A DNA stretch of 58,729 nt, taken from NCBI GenBank assembly GCA_903834925.1, contig CAILLA010000107.1:1-58729 (forward strand), read 5' to 3'. Positions 8,485 to 17,819 of the stretch are shown piece by piece. The DNA comes from an uncultured Schlesneria sp. (GTDB lineage Bacteria; Planctomycetota; Planctomycetia; Planctomycetales; Planctomycetaceae). How positions within the stretch are numbered: the first letter of the stretch is position 1; each line of letters opens with the position of its first letter. The position numbers were made by a program, and so were the translations under genes. The notes beneath the pieces were generated by a model. That model worked only from the letters and a program-made list of their open reading frames with translations, made no database searches and was not told where the DNA came from.

Positions 8485-9699
8485 TTACAGCACCCGACAA
8501 AGGTAACACTTCAGATAGTCGGTTTCGAGGCAGTGGACCGATGAAGGGTGATCGGCGGACGGGCCACGGACTTCCAGCAGTTGCAGACGGCGATTCGCAT
8601 GTAGTGCCGCCTGACCCAGCATATCGGCAAACATCTCGTGCGTAATCTGCCCCGAACAGCTGCATGTGACAAAGTATCCGCCAGGCGCAATCAGCCCCAT
8701 GGCGAACCGATTCAAGCTATAATAACCGCGAAGCGCCGCATCGATTCCCTGACGGTTCCTGGCAAGTTTGGGTGGGTCCAACACGATCGTGTCGAACTGC
8801 TCCCCACGCGCCTCGAACTCTTCCAGTGCTTTAAATGCATCTTGTTTGATCGTTGTCAGTCGATCGGCGACTCCATTCCGTTCGGCATTCGAACGAGCCT
8901 GAGCCAGTGCCGATTCCGAGGCATCGACGGCGACAACCTCCGCCGCACCACCATTGACGAGACAATTCAAGCCGAAACCGCCGGTATAACAACAGACGTC
9001 AAGCACGCGTTTTCCGCGAACAAAATCCGCAATGCGACGGCGATTATCCCGTTGATCAAGAAAAAATCCGGTCTTCTGTCCCTCGGCAACGTCGATGCCG
9101 TAACGGACGCCGTGTTCTTCAATGAACATTGGTCGCGGTGGGGCCTCACCCCATAAAAGACCATCAACCAGCTCCAGTCCTTCCGCTGCCCGAATCCCTT
9201 TTTCCGTCCGCAGCCAGATTCCCCTGGGATGCAATGCCTCACGTAGTCCATCCAGCAGGATCTCTTTTCGTTGGGCAAGTGCAAAACTGGTTAATTGCAC
9301 TAACAAAAAATCGCCATACCGATCAACGGTCAAACCAGACAATCCATCGGCTTCACTGTAAATCTGCCGACAGGCGACGTTTGGCCCCTGCTGTGGAAAC
9401 AATACCGATCGAAGCGCGACCGCCTCATTGATCCGCTGCTTCCAGAATTCATCCGTTAGCGGGATGGATTCGTCCCAGGAATAAAGCCTTACGCCGATCT
9501 TACTGGCTGGATTGATCAATCCCCACGCGATGAATTGTCCATCATAGGCATGCAGCGAGACCGCATCACCCGGAACCAAAGAACCTTCCACCCGATCGAC
9601 CGCGCCCTGAAAAACCCAAGGGTGTCGACTGAAAAAAGGGAGTGCTTTACGAGGTTTAAGAATGACTCGCGAAATGGAGTCGAATTGTTTGGCGGGCAT
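8485..9699 (-). CDS. rlmI: 23S rRNA (cytosine-C5)-methyltransferase, RlmI family
   Basis: About 404 residues, near the usual 396 of RlmI. An N-terminal PUA-like RNA-binding part (SRHPWVFQGAV, then GQFIAWGLINP) precedes a Rossmann methyltransferase domain with SAM motif LDVCCYTGGFGLNCL, the DPP motif VLDPPKLARN and the catalytic cysteine motif VTCSCSGQI. It would make m5C in 23S rRNA (position 1962 in E. coli). The ATG at 9699 is preferred because it places the PUA motif at the family's usual distance; a GTG at 9747 would add 16 unrelated residues. It is upstream of the RsmC-like gene on the same strand. Confidence 0.9.
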   Translation of the reverse strand: MPAKQFDSISRVILKPRKALPFFSRHPWVFQGAVDRVEGSLVPGDAVSLHAYDGQFIAWGLINPASKIGVRLYSWDESIPLTDEFWKQRINEAVALRSVLFPQQGPNVACRQIYSEADGLSGLTVDRYGDFLLVQLTSFALAQRKEILLDGLREALHPRGIWLRTEKGIRAAEGLELVDGLLWGEAPPRPMFIEEHGVRYGIDVAEGQKTGFFLDQRDNRRRIADFVRGKRVLDVCCYTGGFGLNCLVNGGAAEVVAVDASESALAQARSNAERNGVADRLTTIKQDAFKALEEFEARGEQFDTIVLDPPKLARNRQGIDAALRGYYSLNRFAMGLIAPGGYFVTCSCSGQITHEMFADMLGQAALHANRRLQLLEVRGPSADHPSSVHCLETDYLKCYLCRVL

Positions 9700-9921
9700 T
9701 GAATCAGATTTCAGTATGAAAGTCGGACAGAGTTCATTTTTGATCACTATACCGAGAATCCATCGCGTCGGCGCGGGCGACGTTCATCAATAAGCACAGA
9801 TGGGACGGTCTCGTCTGACGCCTCCCTCCACAAAAGGAAACCGTTCGTGGAATACTTGCCGATAATTATCAGAGTGTGGAACCCCGGTCGGTTTGTCGCA
9901 CGATCTGTCTGGAGGCCCGTC

Positions 9922-10128
9922 ATGGCAAGTCGGTTTCCAGGCATGGATCCGTATATCAAACACTTTTGGCGTGACGTGCATGGATTTGACACGACCATTG
10001 AATCCCGCCCGCTACCCGGTGACATTGTTGAAGAATATATAAGCAACGGCCTATCTTCTCTCATTCCAAGCGGTATCATCTCTGTTTGGCCGGATTTGTG
10101 TCTGCTTGGCATAGTTTCCGACGTATAA
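9922..10128 (+). pseudogene. Truncated DUF4058-family gene remnant
   Basis: A 68-codon frame begins MASRFPGMDPYI and goes on to a WRDVH motif, which matches the start of DUF4058 proteins (FPGMDPYLE...W.DVH), normally about 240-260 residues long. GGAGG stands six bases before the ATG, so the translation start is intact. After about residue 40 the likeness fades and a stop comes at 10126. I read it as a gene decayed or deleted after its first quarter. DUF4058 has no assigned function. A terminator follows at 10193. Confidence 0.6.
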
Positions 10129-10192
10129 CTGAATTCGATTTCGGATGACTCATTGAGGAGCACCCATGTGATGTGGGGCTGGTCGACGAGTA

Positions 10193-10241
10193 AGCCGACA
10201 TGGTCGAAGCCCTCAGGGGTTTGACCATGTCGGCTTTTTTT
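10193..10241 (+). terminator. Strong Rho-independent terminator
   Basis: A perfect 13-bp stem, AGCCGACATGGTC with GACCATGTCGGCT, encloses a 17-base loop that can itself pair (CCCT/AGGG) and is followed by seven T on the + strand. It would end transcripts coming through the DUF4058 remnant and insulate the histidine kinase gene that starts 145 bases later. Confidence 0.85.
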
Positions 10242-10386
10242 ATTCCCCAGCAAAATCTCGCAGGAATCCATGACACATCGATTGCCAGGAAGCGATTTCG
10301 ATTCTGAAGGAAGACCGTCTTCGCTCCCGCGCCCCCCCAACTTGAATTCAAACCTAATGCAGCCTTTACAAGATTGAAGTCCTTCA

Positions 10387-12873
10387 ATGAGTGATTCGAA
10401 AAATGTGGCGGGAATGATGAACCATGGCCATCATCCTGATGATGTGATCGCGATCAAGCGAGCGGAAGAATTACTGATCGAAGCCGGGGCATTGCAGAGT
10501 GCGATTTTCAACAGCGCCAACTTCTCGAGTATTGCCACGGACGCCAAGGGAGTCATTCAGATCTTCAACGTCGGTGCCGAGCGAATGCTGGGCTACGCTG
10601 CCGCTGAGGTGATGAACAAGATCACTCCAGCCGATATTTCCGATCCCAGAGAGTTGATCGCGCGTGCCAAATCACTCAGCGTCGAACTCAACACCCCGAT
10701 CACTCCCGGCTTTGAGGCGCTTGTCTTCAAGGCGGCTCGCGGGATCGAAGACATTTACGAGCTCACTTATTTTCGCAAGGACGGCAGCCGATTTCCGGCA
10801 GTCGTGTCGGTCACGGCGCTGCGTGATGCGCAGGACGCAATTATCGGGTATCTGTTAATTGGCACCGATAACACGGCTCGCAAACGGGCAGAAGAGGCTT
10901 TGCTCAAGGCGGGTGCATTACAGAACGCGATCTTCAACAGTGCCAACTTTTCGAGTATCGCCACGGACGAAAAGGGCGTTATTCAGATCTTCAACGTCGG
11001 AGCCGAGCGAATGCTGGGCTATTCAGCCGCCGAAGTGATGAACAAAATTACGCCAGCCGATATTTCCGACCCACAAGAAGTGATCGCGCGAGCCAAAGCC
11101 TTGAGCGCCGAACTCTCGACCACGATCACAACGGGATTCGATGCTCTGGTTTTCAAAGCATCACGCGGGATCGAAGACATCTATGAATTGACTTACATTC
11201 GCAAAGATGGGAGCCGCTTTCCAGCCATTGTCTCCGTCACAGCCCTGCGCGACGCAAATGGGGGAATCATCGGATATCTACTAATTGGCACCGATAATAC
11301 CGCTCGTCAGTTAGTGGAAGCCGAGCGAATGCTGCTCGATCAGCGAGTGCGTGACCAGCAGTTCTACACACGCTCACTGATTGAATCGAACATTGATGCG
11401 TTGATCACCACGGACCCGCGCGGCATTATCACCGACGTTAACAAGCAGATGGAAGCTCTCACCGGATGTACCCGCGACGAACTTATTGGTGCCCCGTTTA
11501 AAGACTATTTCACTGATCCGGAGCGGGCCAAAGCGGGTATCAATCTAGTGCTCGCCGAAGGTAAAGTCACCGACTACGAATTGACCGCGTGCGCCAGGGA
11601 TGGGCAGGAAACCGTCGTTTCGTATAACGCGACGACCTTCCATGATCGTGATCGTAAGTTGCAAGGAGTGTTTGTCGCCGCTCGCGACGTCACCGAACGC
11701 AGCCGTTTGGAAAACCAGATGCGTGAGCAGAAGGCAAAGTTGTCGGACCTGCACCGACGTAAGGACGAGTTTCTGGCGATGCTGAGTCACGAACTTCGCA
11801 GTCCGCTCGCTCCCATTTCCAACGCCGTGCAATTATTGGGGCTCCAACGCGCAAGTGAGAACTTGATCCAAAAACAGGCCCGAGGCATCATCGAACGACA
11901 ATTAAGGCAACTACAACATCTCGTGGATGACCTGCTGGAAGTCTCACGCATCACCACGGGGAGAGTTCAACTTCGTCGAGAACGAATTGCCATATCCGAT
12001 ATTGTGGGAGGCGCTGTGGAGACCGCTCGACCGCTGATTGAGCAACGCAGGCACGAATTCACGGTATCGCTGCCGACGGAACCGATCTGGCTGTTTGCTG
12101 ACGCGGCTCGACTGGAACAGGTGGTGGTGAACCTGCTCACCAATGCCACCAAGTACACAGAGGAAGAGGGCCATGTCTGGTTGACAGTCCAGCAAGAGGG
12201 GGCTGAGTGCGTGTTGCGAGTGCGAGATACCGGCGTCGGCATCACCCCGGCACTGCTTCCTCTGATCTTCGATATGTTCACCCAGGCGGAACGATCGCTG
12301 GACCGCTCACAGGGTGGGTTGGGAATTGGATTGGCTTTGGTCCGACGACTGACGGAACTTCACGGAGGAAAAGTTGAGGCAAGCAGTGAGCTGGGGCAAG
12401 GAAGCGAGTTCATCGTCCGCCTGCCTGTCGCGCTGCCTGATACCCATCAGCTGCCATCGGCAGTCAGTGATACTGGCCAGCCAGCCATTCGACGCTTACG
12501 GGTGCTTCTGGTGGACGACAACGTGGATACCGTCTTGAGTTTTTCGATGCTGATCGAAGCGTACGGCCACGAAGTCCGGACCGCTCACGACGGGTTATCA
12601 GCAGTGCAGGCGGCCATAGATTACCGTCCAGATGTCGCGTTGTTAGACATCGGTTTGCCGGGCCTGAACGGCTATGAGGTCGCAAAACGAATCCGGCAGC
12701 GTTCCAATCTCGAAAACGTCGTGTTAGTCGCCTTGACGGGTTATGGTCAGGATTCAGACCGGGAGGCTTCACGGCAAGCCGGATTCAATCACCACCTGGT
12801 CAAGCCAGCTCTTTTAGAACAGTTGCAGCAAGTCTTGACGACTGTCTCGGAAAAGTTGAATGCCGAACACTGA
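10387..12873 (+). CDS. Hybrid sensor histidine kinase with three PAS domains and a receiver
   Basis: An 828-residue soluble kinase; no membrane helix is seen, so it senses in the cytoplasm. Two nearly identical PAS/PAC units occupy residues 24-165 and 166-307, and a third, different PAS lies at about 326-438. Then come the dimerisation/phospho-acceptor helix with MLSHELRSPL (His468), the ATPase domain with NLLTNATKYT, DTGVGI and GLGIGLALV, and a C-terminal receiver (LLVDDN; acceptor Asp in LLDIGLPG; Lys in LVKPALL). Phosphate would pass from His468 to the receiver Asp and on to an unseen partner. No response regulator is next to it. The ATG at 10387 has no clear ribosome site. The ligand is unknown. 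Confidence 0.93.
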   Translation: MSDSKNVAGMMNHGHHPDDVIAIKRAEELLIEAGALQSAIFNSANFSSIATDAKGVIQIFNVGAERMLGYAAAEVMNKITPADISDPRELIARAKSLSVELNTPITPGFEALVFKAARGIEDIYELTYFRKDGSRFPAVVSVTALRDAQDAIIGYLLIGTDNTARKRAEEALLKAGALQNAIFNSANFSSIATDEKGVIQIFNVGAERMLGYSAAEVMNKITPADISDPQEVIARAKALSAELSTTITTGFDALVFKASRGIEDIYELTYIRKDGSRFPAIVSVTALRDANGGIIGYLLIGTDNTARQLVEAERMLLDQRVRDQQFYTRSLIESNIDALITTDPRGIITDVNKQMEALTGCTRDELIGAPFKDYFTDPERAKAGINLVLAEGKVTDYELTACARDGQETVVSYNATTFHDRDRKLQGVFVAARDVTERSRLENQMREQKAKLSDLHRRKDEFLAMLSHELRSPLAPISNAVQLLGLQRASENLIQKQARGIIERQLRQLQHLVDDLLEVSRITTGRVQLRRERIAISDIVGGAVETARPLIEQRRHEFTVSLPTEPIWLFADAARLEQVVVNLLTNATKYTEEEGHVWLTVQQEGAECVLRVRDTGVGITPALLPLIFDMFTQAERSLDRSQGGLGIGLALVRRLTELHGGKVEASSELGQGSEFIVRLPVALPDTHQLPSAVSDTGQPAIRRLRVLLVDDNVDTVLSFSMLIEAYGHEVRTAHDGLSAVQAAIDYRPDVALLDIGLPGLNGYEVAKRIRQRSNLENVVLVALTGYGQDSDREASRQAGFNHHLVKPALLEQLQQVLTTVSEKLNAEH
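10456..11307 (+). repeat. Tandem 426-bp duplication encoding two PAS units
   Basis: Bases 10456-10881 and 10882-11307 encode two 142-residue units with about 20 differences by my count (roughly 86 percent identical). Both contain FNVGAERMLGY, ITPADISDP, GIEDIYELTY and GYLLIGTDNTAR. This is a head-to-tail in-frame duplication within the kinase gene. Confidence 0.92.
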
Positions 12874-12951
12874 TGAACACGGATAAGAGAAGTCAGAAAA
12901 AATGGCCTCGCATTCATCCGTGTGCATCCGCGCTGGGTTATCCGTGGTGAC
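12870..12951. repeat. Dispersed repeat at the 3' end of the histidine kinase gene
   Basis: GATGAACACGGAT (12872-12884) is inverted as ATTCATCCGTGTGCATC, followed by TTATCCGTGGTGAC. It overlaps the kinase stop codon. The words belong to the same ATCYGTG-type repeat family as 2161-2206. The remaining bases to 13194 contain another CACGAA-type stretch (13013-13050, with CGAACGTT twice) and no supportable gene. Confidence 0.5.
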
Positions 12952-13194
12952 AATCCTGAATTGAATTCGGAGTAAATATAGGCACTGGACGGAATACGAA
13001 GACGGATCGCAAAAACACGAACGTTCTAAAACACGAAGTAAGGACGAACGTTATCCGTCCCGACTTTGCGGTTTAACACACTTCTAACATTGACTTTCGG
13101 AGTTCCGTACGACCACTGGGTACTCTGCCCGATGAAAAGCACGTCGTTATGCCGATTCGAGGAAAGATCTCTTACCGCTTACCAGGTCACATGC

Positions 13195-14325
13195 ATGATG
13201 CCGACCAATTTTCCTGTCAATACGGACATTTCTATTTCAATGCGACGTAGTCGCATTGGGCTGATCATTGGTCTGGCACTTATTGCCGGAACCGGATTTG
13301 CCTGGGTCTTGGGATGGAGCGGCGAACGCGCGCATCGCGGTTCGATTCAGTCGCGAACGGCGGTTGTGAAATCAAATTGTGTCGCGAGGATTCGTGATGT
13401 CTCGGTCAAATCGGGGCAGTCAGTGTCGCCTGGCGATGCGCTATTTCAATTGATCGACGTTCAACTCGAAGAACGATTGATCGGAAAACGGCGAGAGATC
13501 GCAGAACTGGAAGCCGAAGTCAACCGGGCCAGAGTCAGCGCGGAAGTCGACTTTGCCTGGCGCCGACGTGAACTGCAGTCCGAGATCTTTGAAACCCAGT
13601 TAAAAGAGTCGGCCTTCTCACAGGAAAAGCTGAACAAGCAGGTTGAGCAACTCGCCTGGAAAGATCATTTGACGACCTCCGACACCAACGTCAGTCCCGT
13701 CGTTGCTGAAGTTGATCATCCGTTTGGGTCCATCAAGCGTGAACTTCATCTGCCGGATGAACGACGTTTACAAGCGATGCTTCGAGAAGACGCAGCGGCT
13801 GCCTCCACGGAAACGCTCGCCACACAAATCGCCCTTTGCGAACAGCGACTGAAATCGCTTGCAGCGTTGGAAAAGGAGCTTCAATCCAAGATTCGTTCTG
13901 CGTCAGGGGTTGACGTCGCGGAAGCTCGTTTGACAGGTGCCAAACTGGAACTGGCGGCGCTGGATAGCCAGCAAAAAGAACTGACGATCACCAGCCCCAC
14001 CTATGGAACGGTCGGAGACGTCCGGGTCCAACCGGGTGACCGAGTCCCCAATGGGGACGCATTGATCGAGATTCTTGACGATATCCAGCCTCACGTCGTT
14101 GCCCAGTTTCCTTCCGCAGAAGCATCCCGACTGCGACATGGCTCAAAGGTGAATCTGATTTTCCCGTCACACGGCCAACGGATTGGGATCATTACCGAGA
14201 TTCCACCACAGACAACATCGGTCGCCGGGGCTTCGGAATCATTCGTCGGGGTGAAAATCGAACCGGCAGGTAAACTCTGGCCAAAACTTGCGATCGGCTC
14301 GAACGTCAAAGTCTTGCTTCCGTAA
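13195..14325 (+). CDS. HlyD-family membrane fusion (periplasmic adaptor) protein
   Basis: About 376 residues from the ATG at 13195. A membrane anchor (IGLIIGLALIAGTGFAW) is followed by a lipoyl-like half with VARIRDVSVKSGQSVSPGDALF, a long Glu/Arg-rich coiled coil (about residues 100-260), the second lipoyl half TYGTVGDVRVQPGDRVPNGDAL and a beta-barrel part. Such adaptors bridge an inner-membrane exporter to an outer-membrane channel. Neither an ABC/RND transporter nor a TolC-like gene is nearby. The start is uncertain: in-frame ATGs also lie at 13132 and 13240, the latter just before the anchor. It heads a same-strand block with a membrane protein and two exported PHP proteins. Confidence 0.82.
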   Translation: MMPTNFPVNTDISISMRRSRIGLIIGLALIAGTGFAWVLGWSGERAHRGSIQSRTAVVKSNCVARIRDVSVKSGQSVSPGDALFQLIDVQLEERLIGKRREIAELEAEVNRARVSAEVDFAWRRRELQSEIFETQLKESAFSQEKLNKQVEQLAWKDHLTTSDTNVSPVVAEVDHPFGSIKRELHLPDERRLQAMLREDAAAASTETLATQIALCEQRLKSLAALEKELQSKIRSASGVDVAEARLTGAKLELAALDSQQKELTITSPTYGTVGDVRVQPGDRVPNGDALIEILDDIQPHVVAQFPSAEASRLRHGSKVNLIFPSHGQRIGIITEIPPQTTSVAGASESFVGVKIEPAGKLWPKLAIGSNVKVLLP

Positions 14326-14405
14326 CGCGCGATTCTCCGTCACAATGCCATCGGTCCTGTTTTCAATCCGATGATTCATTGTTCAAAAGACTTGGAGAAT
14401 CAGAA

Positions 14406-14933
14406 ATGGGGAACGCCCCCAACGACGTCGATGTTCCATTTCTCGCTCGATTTGGGTTGTTTCTCGCCCGGTTCTGCCTGTCCGCCTGGATTGGTGCCGC
14501 AACGCTATTCGTGATTGTTGGTGTGACAGAAGTCACACGCGGCAATTTTAATTCGACGACCAAGGATATTCTTGTCGCAGTCCGATTTCCTGCTTTTTAC
14601 GTTTGTGGAGTGACGCTCGTCAGCCTCGGCTTTTATGGAACCTGGTTTGCCGGCAACTCGGCCCTTTTCCCCAGGAATCGTCGAATCAGTACGTTCGTCC
14701 TGTTAGTGATCGTTCTGTCACTCATGGCTGTGGACTACATCTCGATCTACCAGCCCCTCGTGCAGATGGTGACTCCCCCTGGTCAGACGAAACCTGCTCA
14801 GTTTGTCGCCTATCACTCGGCGTCAAAATGGATCAATCTGATTGGTCTAATCTTTTGCTCCATGGCTACGGTGCTGGTGAATTGGCCACCAAACCCAAGC
14901 CACGACCACTCGTCGATAAGCAAAATAGATTGA
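14406..14933 (+). CDS. Four-helix membrane protein of unknown function (DUF4149-like)
   Basis: A 175-residue protein with four hydrophobic segments: SAWIGAATLFVIVGV, FPAFYVCGVTLVSLGFYG, ISTFVLLVIVLSLMAVDY and INLIGLIFCSMATVLVNW. The order and the pattern near helix 1 resemble small DUF4149-type membrane proteins, but I do not claim firm membership. ATG 14406 is chosen because TTGGAG lies eight bases upstream. It sits 80 bases after the HlyD-like gene and 87 before the first PHP gene, all on one strand. Confidence 0.75.
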   Translation: MGNAPNDVDVPFLARFGLFLARFCLSAWIGAATLFVIVGVTEVTRGNFNSTTKDILVAVRFPAFYVCGVTLVSLGFYGTWFAGNSALFPRNRRISTFVLLVIVLSLMAVDYISIYQPLVQMVTPPGQTKPAQFVAYHSASKWINLIGLIFCSMATVLVNWPPNPSHDHSSISKID

Positions 14934-15020
14934 AACAACAAACCTTGGCGTTTGACCGTGCGGCCCGCCCCTTGTAAGCAATGAGTTGCTTCATTGTATA
15001 CATTTCACCGCGAGGCATTC

Positions 15021-17759
15021 ATGCTCAAGCAAACCCAGAAACAACTCCGCAATGCTCCGAGGCAAACCCCCGGTATCGAATTGATATGGGTACTGGTGCT
15101 GCTGACTATCAACTCATTCGCCCTGGCCCATCCACCGCATCTGCATCGCAAACGTGAAGTTGTCGCTCAAGCAGGACAAACGAAGCCACTTTCCGAGGCA
15201 AGCGAACTGGATCGTCAGGTTGCGTACTTCCAGTTTGAGTTTCTGGCCGATGTTGCTCGGCGTTGTCCGCTCGACATCCAATCCGTCGTGATTCAGCAAT
15301 TGCTTGACGAGCATCGTTTTGCCGTTCAATTGCCACAGGCTCGTGAACTTCAAAGTCTTGAATTATCGCGTCAGACACTCGACAGGAAGTTGCGCGAGCG
15401 GCTCATCTATATCGAAGCCACGTGGGATCGTGAGATCCTGCGTTCTGGCGGAAAGATTCCCTCAATCACAGTTAGCTCTGGCCTGAGCCGTTTTGTGGTT
15501 ATCAGCTTGGGAAACGCAACGGAAGCCGCTCTCAATATCAGCGCCAGGTCACAGATCGGAAGCGAATCGCCAAACCCGATGACCGTTCTGCCGGGGAAAT
15601 CACAGCCGTTTCTGTTGGAACTCGGGCCGGGCAAGTCCGATGTCACGGCGGATTTCTCGACGGCCGACGTTGTGCGGTCGCTGAGGTTGCCCATAACGAC
15701 ATTCCCCGTTGCTCGGCTACGGGGGCGGTTGATCGACGGCGATCTCAGCCAGAAATCTGCCGGTCGGGTCTGGGTCGAAGGAAGTGATCGGCAATTAAGG
15801 AGAGTTGGTCCGTTTGCCGACAACCGTACTTTCATGGAGAAGCCGATCCTCGAATTACCATCAATGCGAATGGCGGCCGTGCCGTTCTTTTATGTTGACG
15901 GAAGTTTTGAGATCGATGTCCCGTCGGGAAAGACCACGGTCACTTTCGAACGCGGATTTGAGCATATCGTTGCCTCGGAAACCGTAGAACTCCAGCCAGG
16001 TGAGACGCGAGAAGTCACACTGATTTCCAAGCGATTCGTCGATGCCAAAGCACGGGGCTGGATCAGCGGTGACACTCACGTTCACTGGGTGACGAATGCC
16101 TGGAATGTTGACCTGCCGCTGGAGGACCTGGCGCTCGTCCAACGGGCGGAAGATTTGCGAGTCGTCAATAATCTGACACTGCTGCATCGGACCCCTACGG
16201 ACGCTTTTATCAAGCCGTCGCAGGCTCAGGTCGGCCCGATCGCTCCCTTTTTCAGCGGCGAATACCACATCGAAATGGCAGAAGAATACCGGAATCAGAA
16301 TCTCTACGGGCATCTCTGTTTTCTGAACTTGCAATGGCTTGTACTGCCGATTGGTACGGGTCCGCAGATCGCTGGTGATGATTCGCTGGACTATCCGCTG
16401 AATAAGACTGCAATCATCGAAGCTCGTGGACAGGGAGGAATCAGCATTGAAGCACACGGCACCGGAGCCAATCACGAACTGCCGCTCAATGCCGTACATG
16501 GCCTGACCGACTCCGTCGACCAGATTGATGCTGAGGATTATTACCGGCTGCTGGATTGCGGCTTTCAGTTGCCGCTCACAAACGGAAGTGATCACCCGGC
16601 TCGCATTGCTGGATGTGCTCGGGCGTATGTGCAGATTGAGGGCGAGTTCGACTATGAGAAATGGATTGACGGCATTCGTCGCGGGCGGACGTTCACGACT
16701 TCTGGACCACTTCTGTTCTTCACGGTCAACGAGGCGGGGCCAGGCACCGTGTTGACAGACTCGGGAAACAAACCTCTCAGAGCGCGGCTGCATGCCCACT
16801 CGCGGTTTCCGCTGGGACGTGTTCAGATTGTCTCCAATGGAAAAGTACTGAAAGAGATCGAAACGCAGGAACGCGAAGCGGTACTGGAGTGCGATATTCC
16901 CGCCGACACGAGCCGCTGGGTGGTTGCACGCTGTTCGCGGAATGATCGATGGAACGCCCTGTGGAATCCAGATATTGCGCATACGAGCGCGGTCTACATC
17001 CATCGTGATGGTCATCCCATTTTCCGAGAAGATGCCGCTCATGAATGGATCGACCGAATGCGGCTGCATACGCGCGATATCCTGATCAAGGGACGATTCG
17101 CAAACGCCAGCCAGAGGAAAGAAGCCACCGCATACGTTGACGAATCAATCCGCAGATATGAGCGGCTGATCACGACAAGCCATTTCCCGCATGGCAAGCC
17201 GAGATGGGAGAATCAACGTGATCGGCTACTGATGCAGGCGGCGTTCGCTTCGCACCTCGGGCACGATCCTGATTTTGTGAAACAAGTCACCGAATCAGAC
17301 AACGCGGGACAACTTCAAATCGCTGCCAGACCGCTAACGCTGCTCCGTGTCCACATCACCCCCGAGTCACGAGTCAAGCTGGCGGTTGTTGGGCCGCCAG
17401 AGATGATCGTTCAACATCGGACTCAGCGATTCCTGGTTGAAGTTCACAACGAAGCTGGCATTCAGGCTCCTCTGCGAATTCGGGCGTTCGATCAGTCGCT
17501 GCCTCAAACCGATACGCCGGCATGGTTCGATGTGCGGATCGTTGAAAACCTCCTTTCTTCGTCCCTGCTCACGGGCGAGGAGATGGAATGGAAGCTTCTC
17601 GAACTACGCTGCTCGGAAACTGGCCACCGTGAAATTCGCCTGGAAGCGGATGCCGGTCAGGGAACACAAGACCTGGGCTTCCGAGCCACAGTGGATCTGT
17701 TACTGAAATGTGTTCCACGTTCCCAGTTTCGAACGCTGTTGAACCCTTCGCCACCGTAA
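15021..17759 (+). CDS. Exported CehA/McbA-family PHP-domain metallohydrolase
   Basis: A 912-residue protein with an N-terminal signal (VLVLLTINSFALA) and an opening HPPHLHRK. A beta-rich N-terminal part precedes a PHP-type domain at about 345-560: GDTHVHW (the DxHxH metal motif), EAHGTGAN and NGSDHP. The C-terminal third is beta-rich with a helical stretch. CehA/McbA proteins are exported metal-dependent hydrolases or phosphoesterase relatives; McbA/CehA themselves hydrolyse carbaryl. The ATG at 15021 is supported by GAGG five bases upstream; an in-frame TTG at 14994 is less likely. The next gene is a diverged homologue. The real substrate is unknown; the planctomycete members are numerous and uncharacterised. 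Confidence 0.83.
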   Translation: MLKQTQKQLRNAPRQTPGIELIWVLVLLTINSFALAHPPHLHRKREVVAQAGQTKPLSEASELDRQVAYFQFEFLADVARRCPLDIQSVVIQQLLDEHRFAVQLPQARELQSLELSRQTLDRKLRERLIYIEATWDREILRSGGKIPSITVSSGLSRFVVISLGNATEAALNISARSQIGSESPNPMTVLPGKSQPFLLELGPGKSDVTADFSTADVVRSLRLPITTFPVARLRGRLIDGDLSQKSAGRVWVEGSDRQLRRVGPFADNRTFMEKPILELPSMRMAAVPFFYVDGSFEIDVPSGKTTVTFERGFEHIVASETVELQPGETREVTLISKRFVDAKARGWISGDTHVHWVTNAWNVDLPLEDLALVQRAEDLRVVNNLTLLHRTPTDAFIKPSQAQVGPIAPFFSGEYHIEMAEEYRNQNLYGHLCFLNLQWLVLPIGTGPQIAGDDSLDYPLNKTAIIEARGQGGISIEAHGTGANHELPLNAVHGLTDSVDQIDAEDYYRLLDCGFQLPLTNGSDHPARIAGCARAYVQIEGEFDYEKWIDGIRRGRTFTTSGPLLFFTVNEAGPGTVLTDSGNKPLRARLHAHSRFPLGRVQIVSNGKVLKEIETQEREAVLECDIPADTSRWVVARCSRNDRWNALWNPDIAHTSAVYIHRDGHPIFREDAAHEWIDRMRLHTRDILIKGRFANASQRKEATAYVDESIRRYERLITTSHFPHGKPRWENQRDRLLMQAAFASHLGHDPDFVKQVTESDNAGQLQIAARPLTLLRVHITPESRVKLAVVGPPEMIVQHRTQRFLVEVHNEAGIQAPLRIRAFDQSLPQTDTPAWFDVRIVENLLSSSLLTGEEMEWKLLELRCSETGHREIRLEADAGQGTQDLGFRATVDLLLKCVPRSQFRTLLNPSPP

Positions 17760-17819
17760 TATTCAAACCAATTCCGTGACCTGATTCATTTTCGACTTTT
17801 GTTGTCAGAGACCACTGTT

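Noticed and set aside
9747..10340. A 197-codon minus-strand frame upstream of the RlmI-like gene
   Set aside because: It crosses the strong terminator hairpin and the DUF4058 remnant, and reads as nonsense.
15861..17069. A 402-codon frame on the minus strand
   Set aside because: It lies wholly antisense to the first PHP-domain gene and has no domain or ribosome site.
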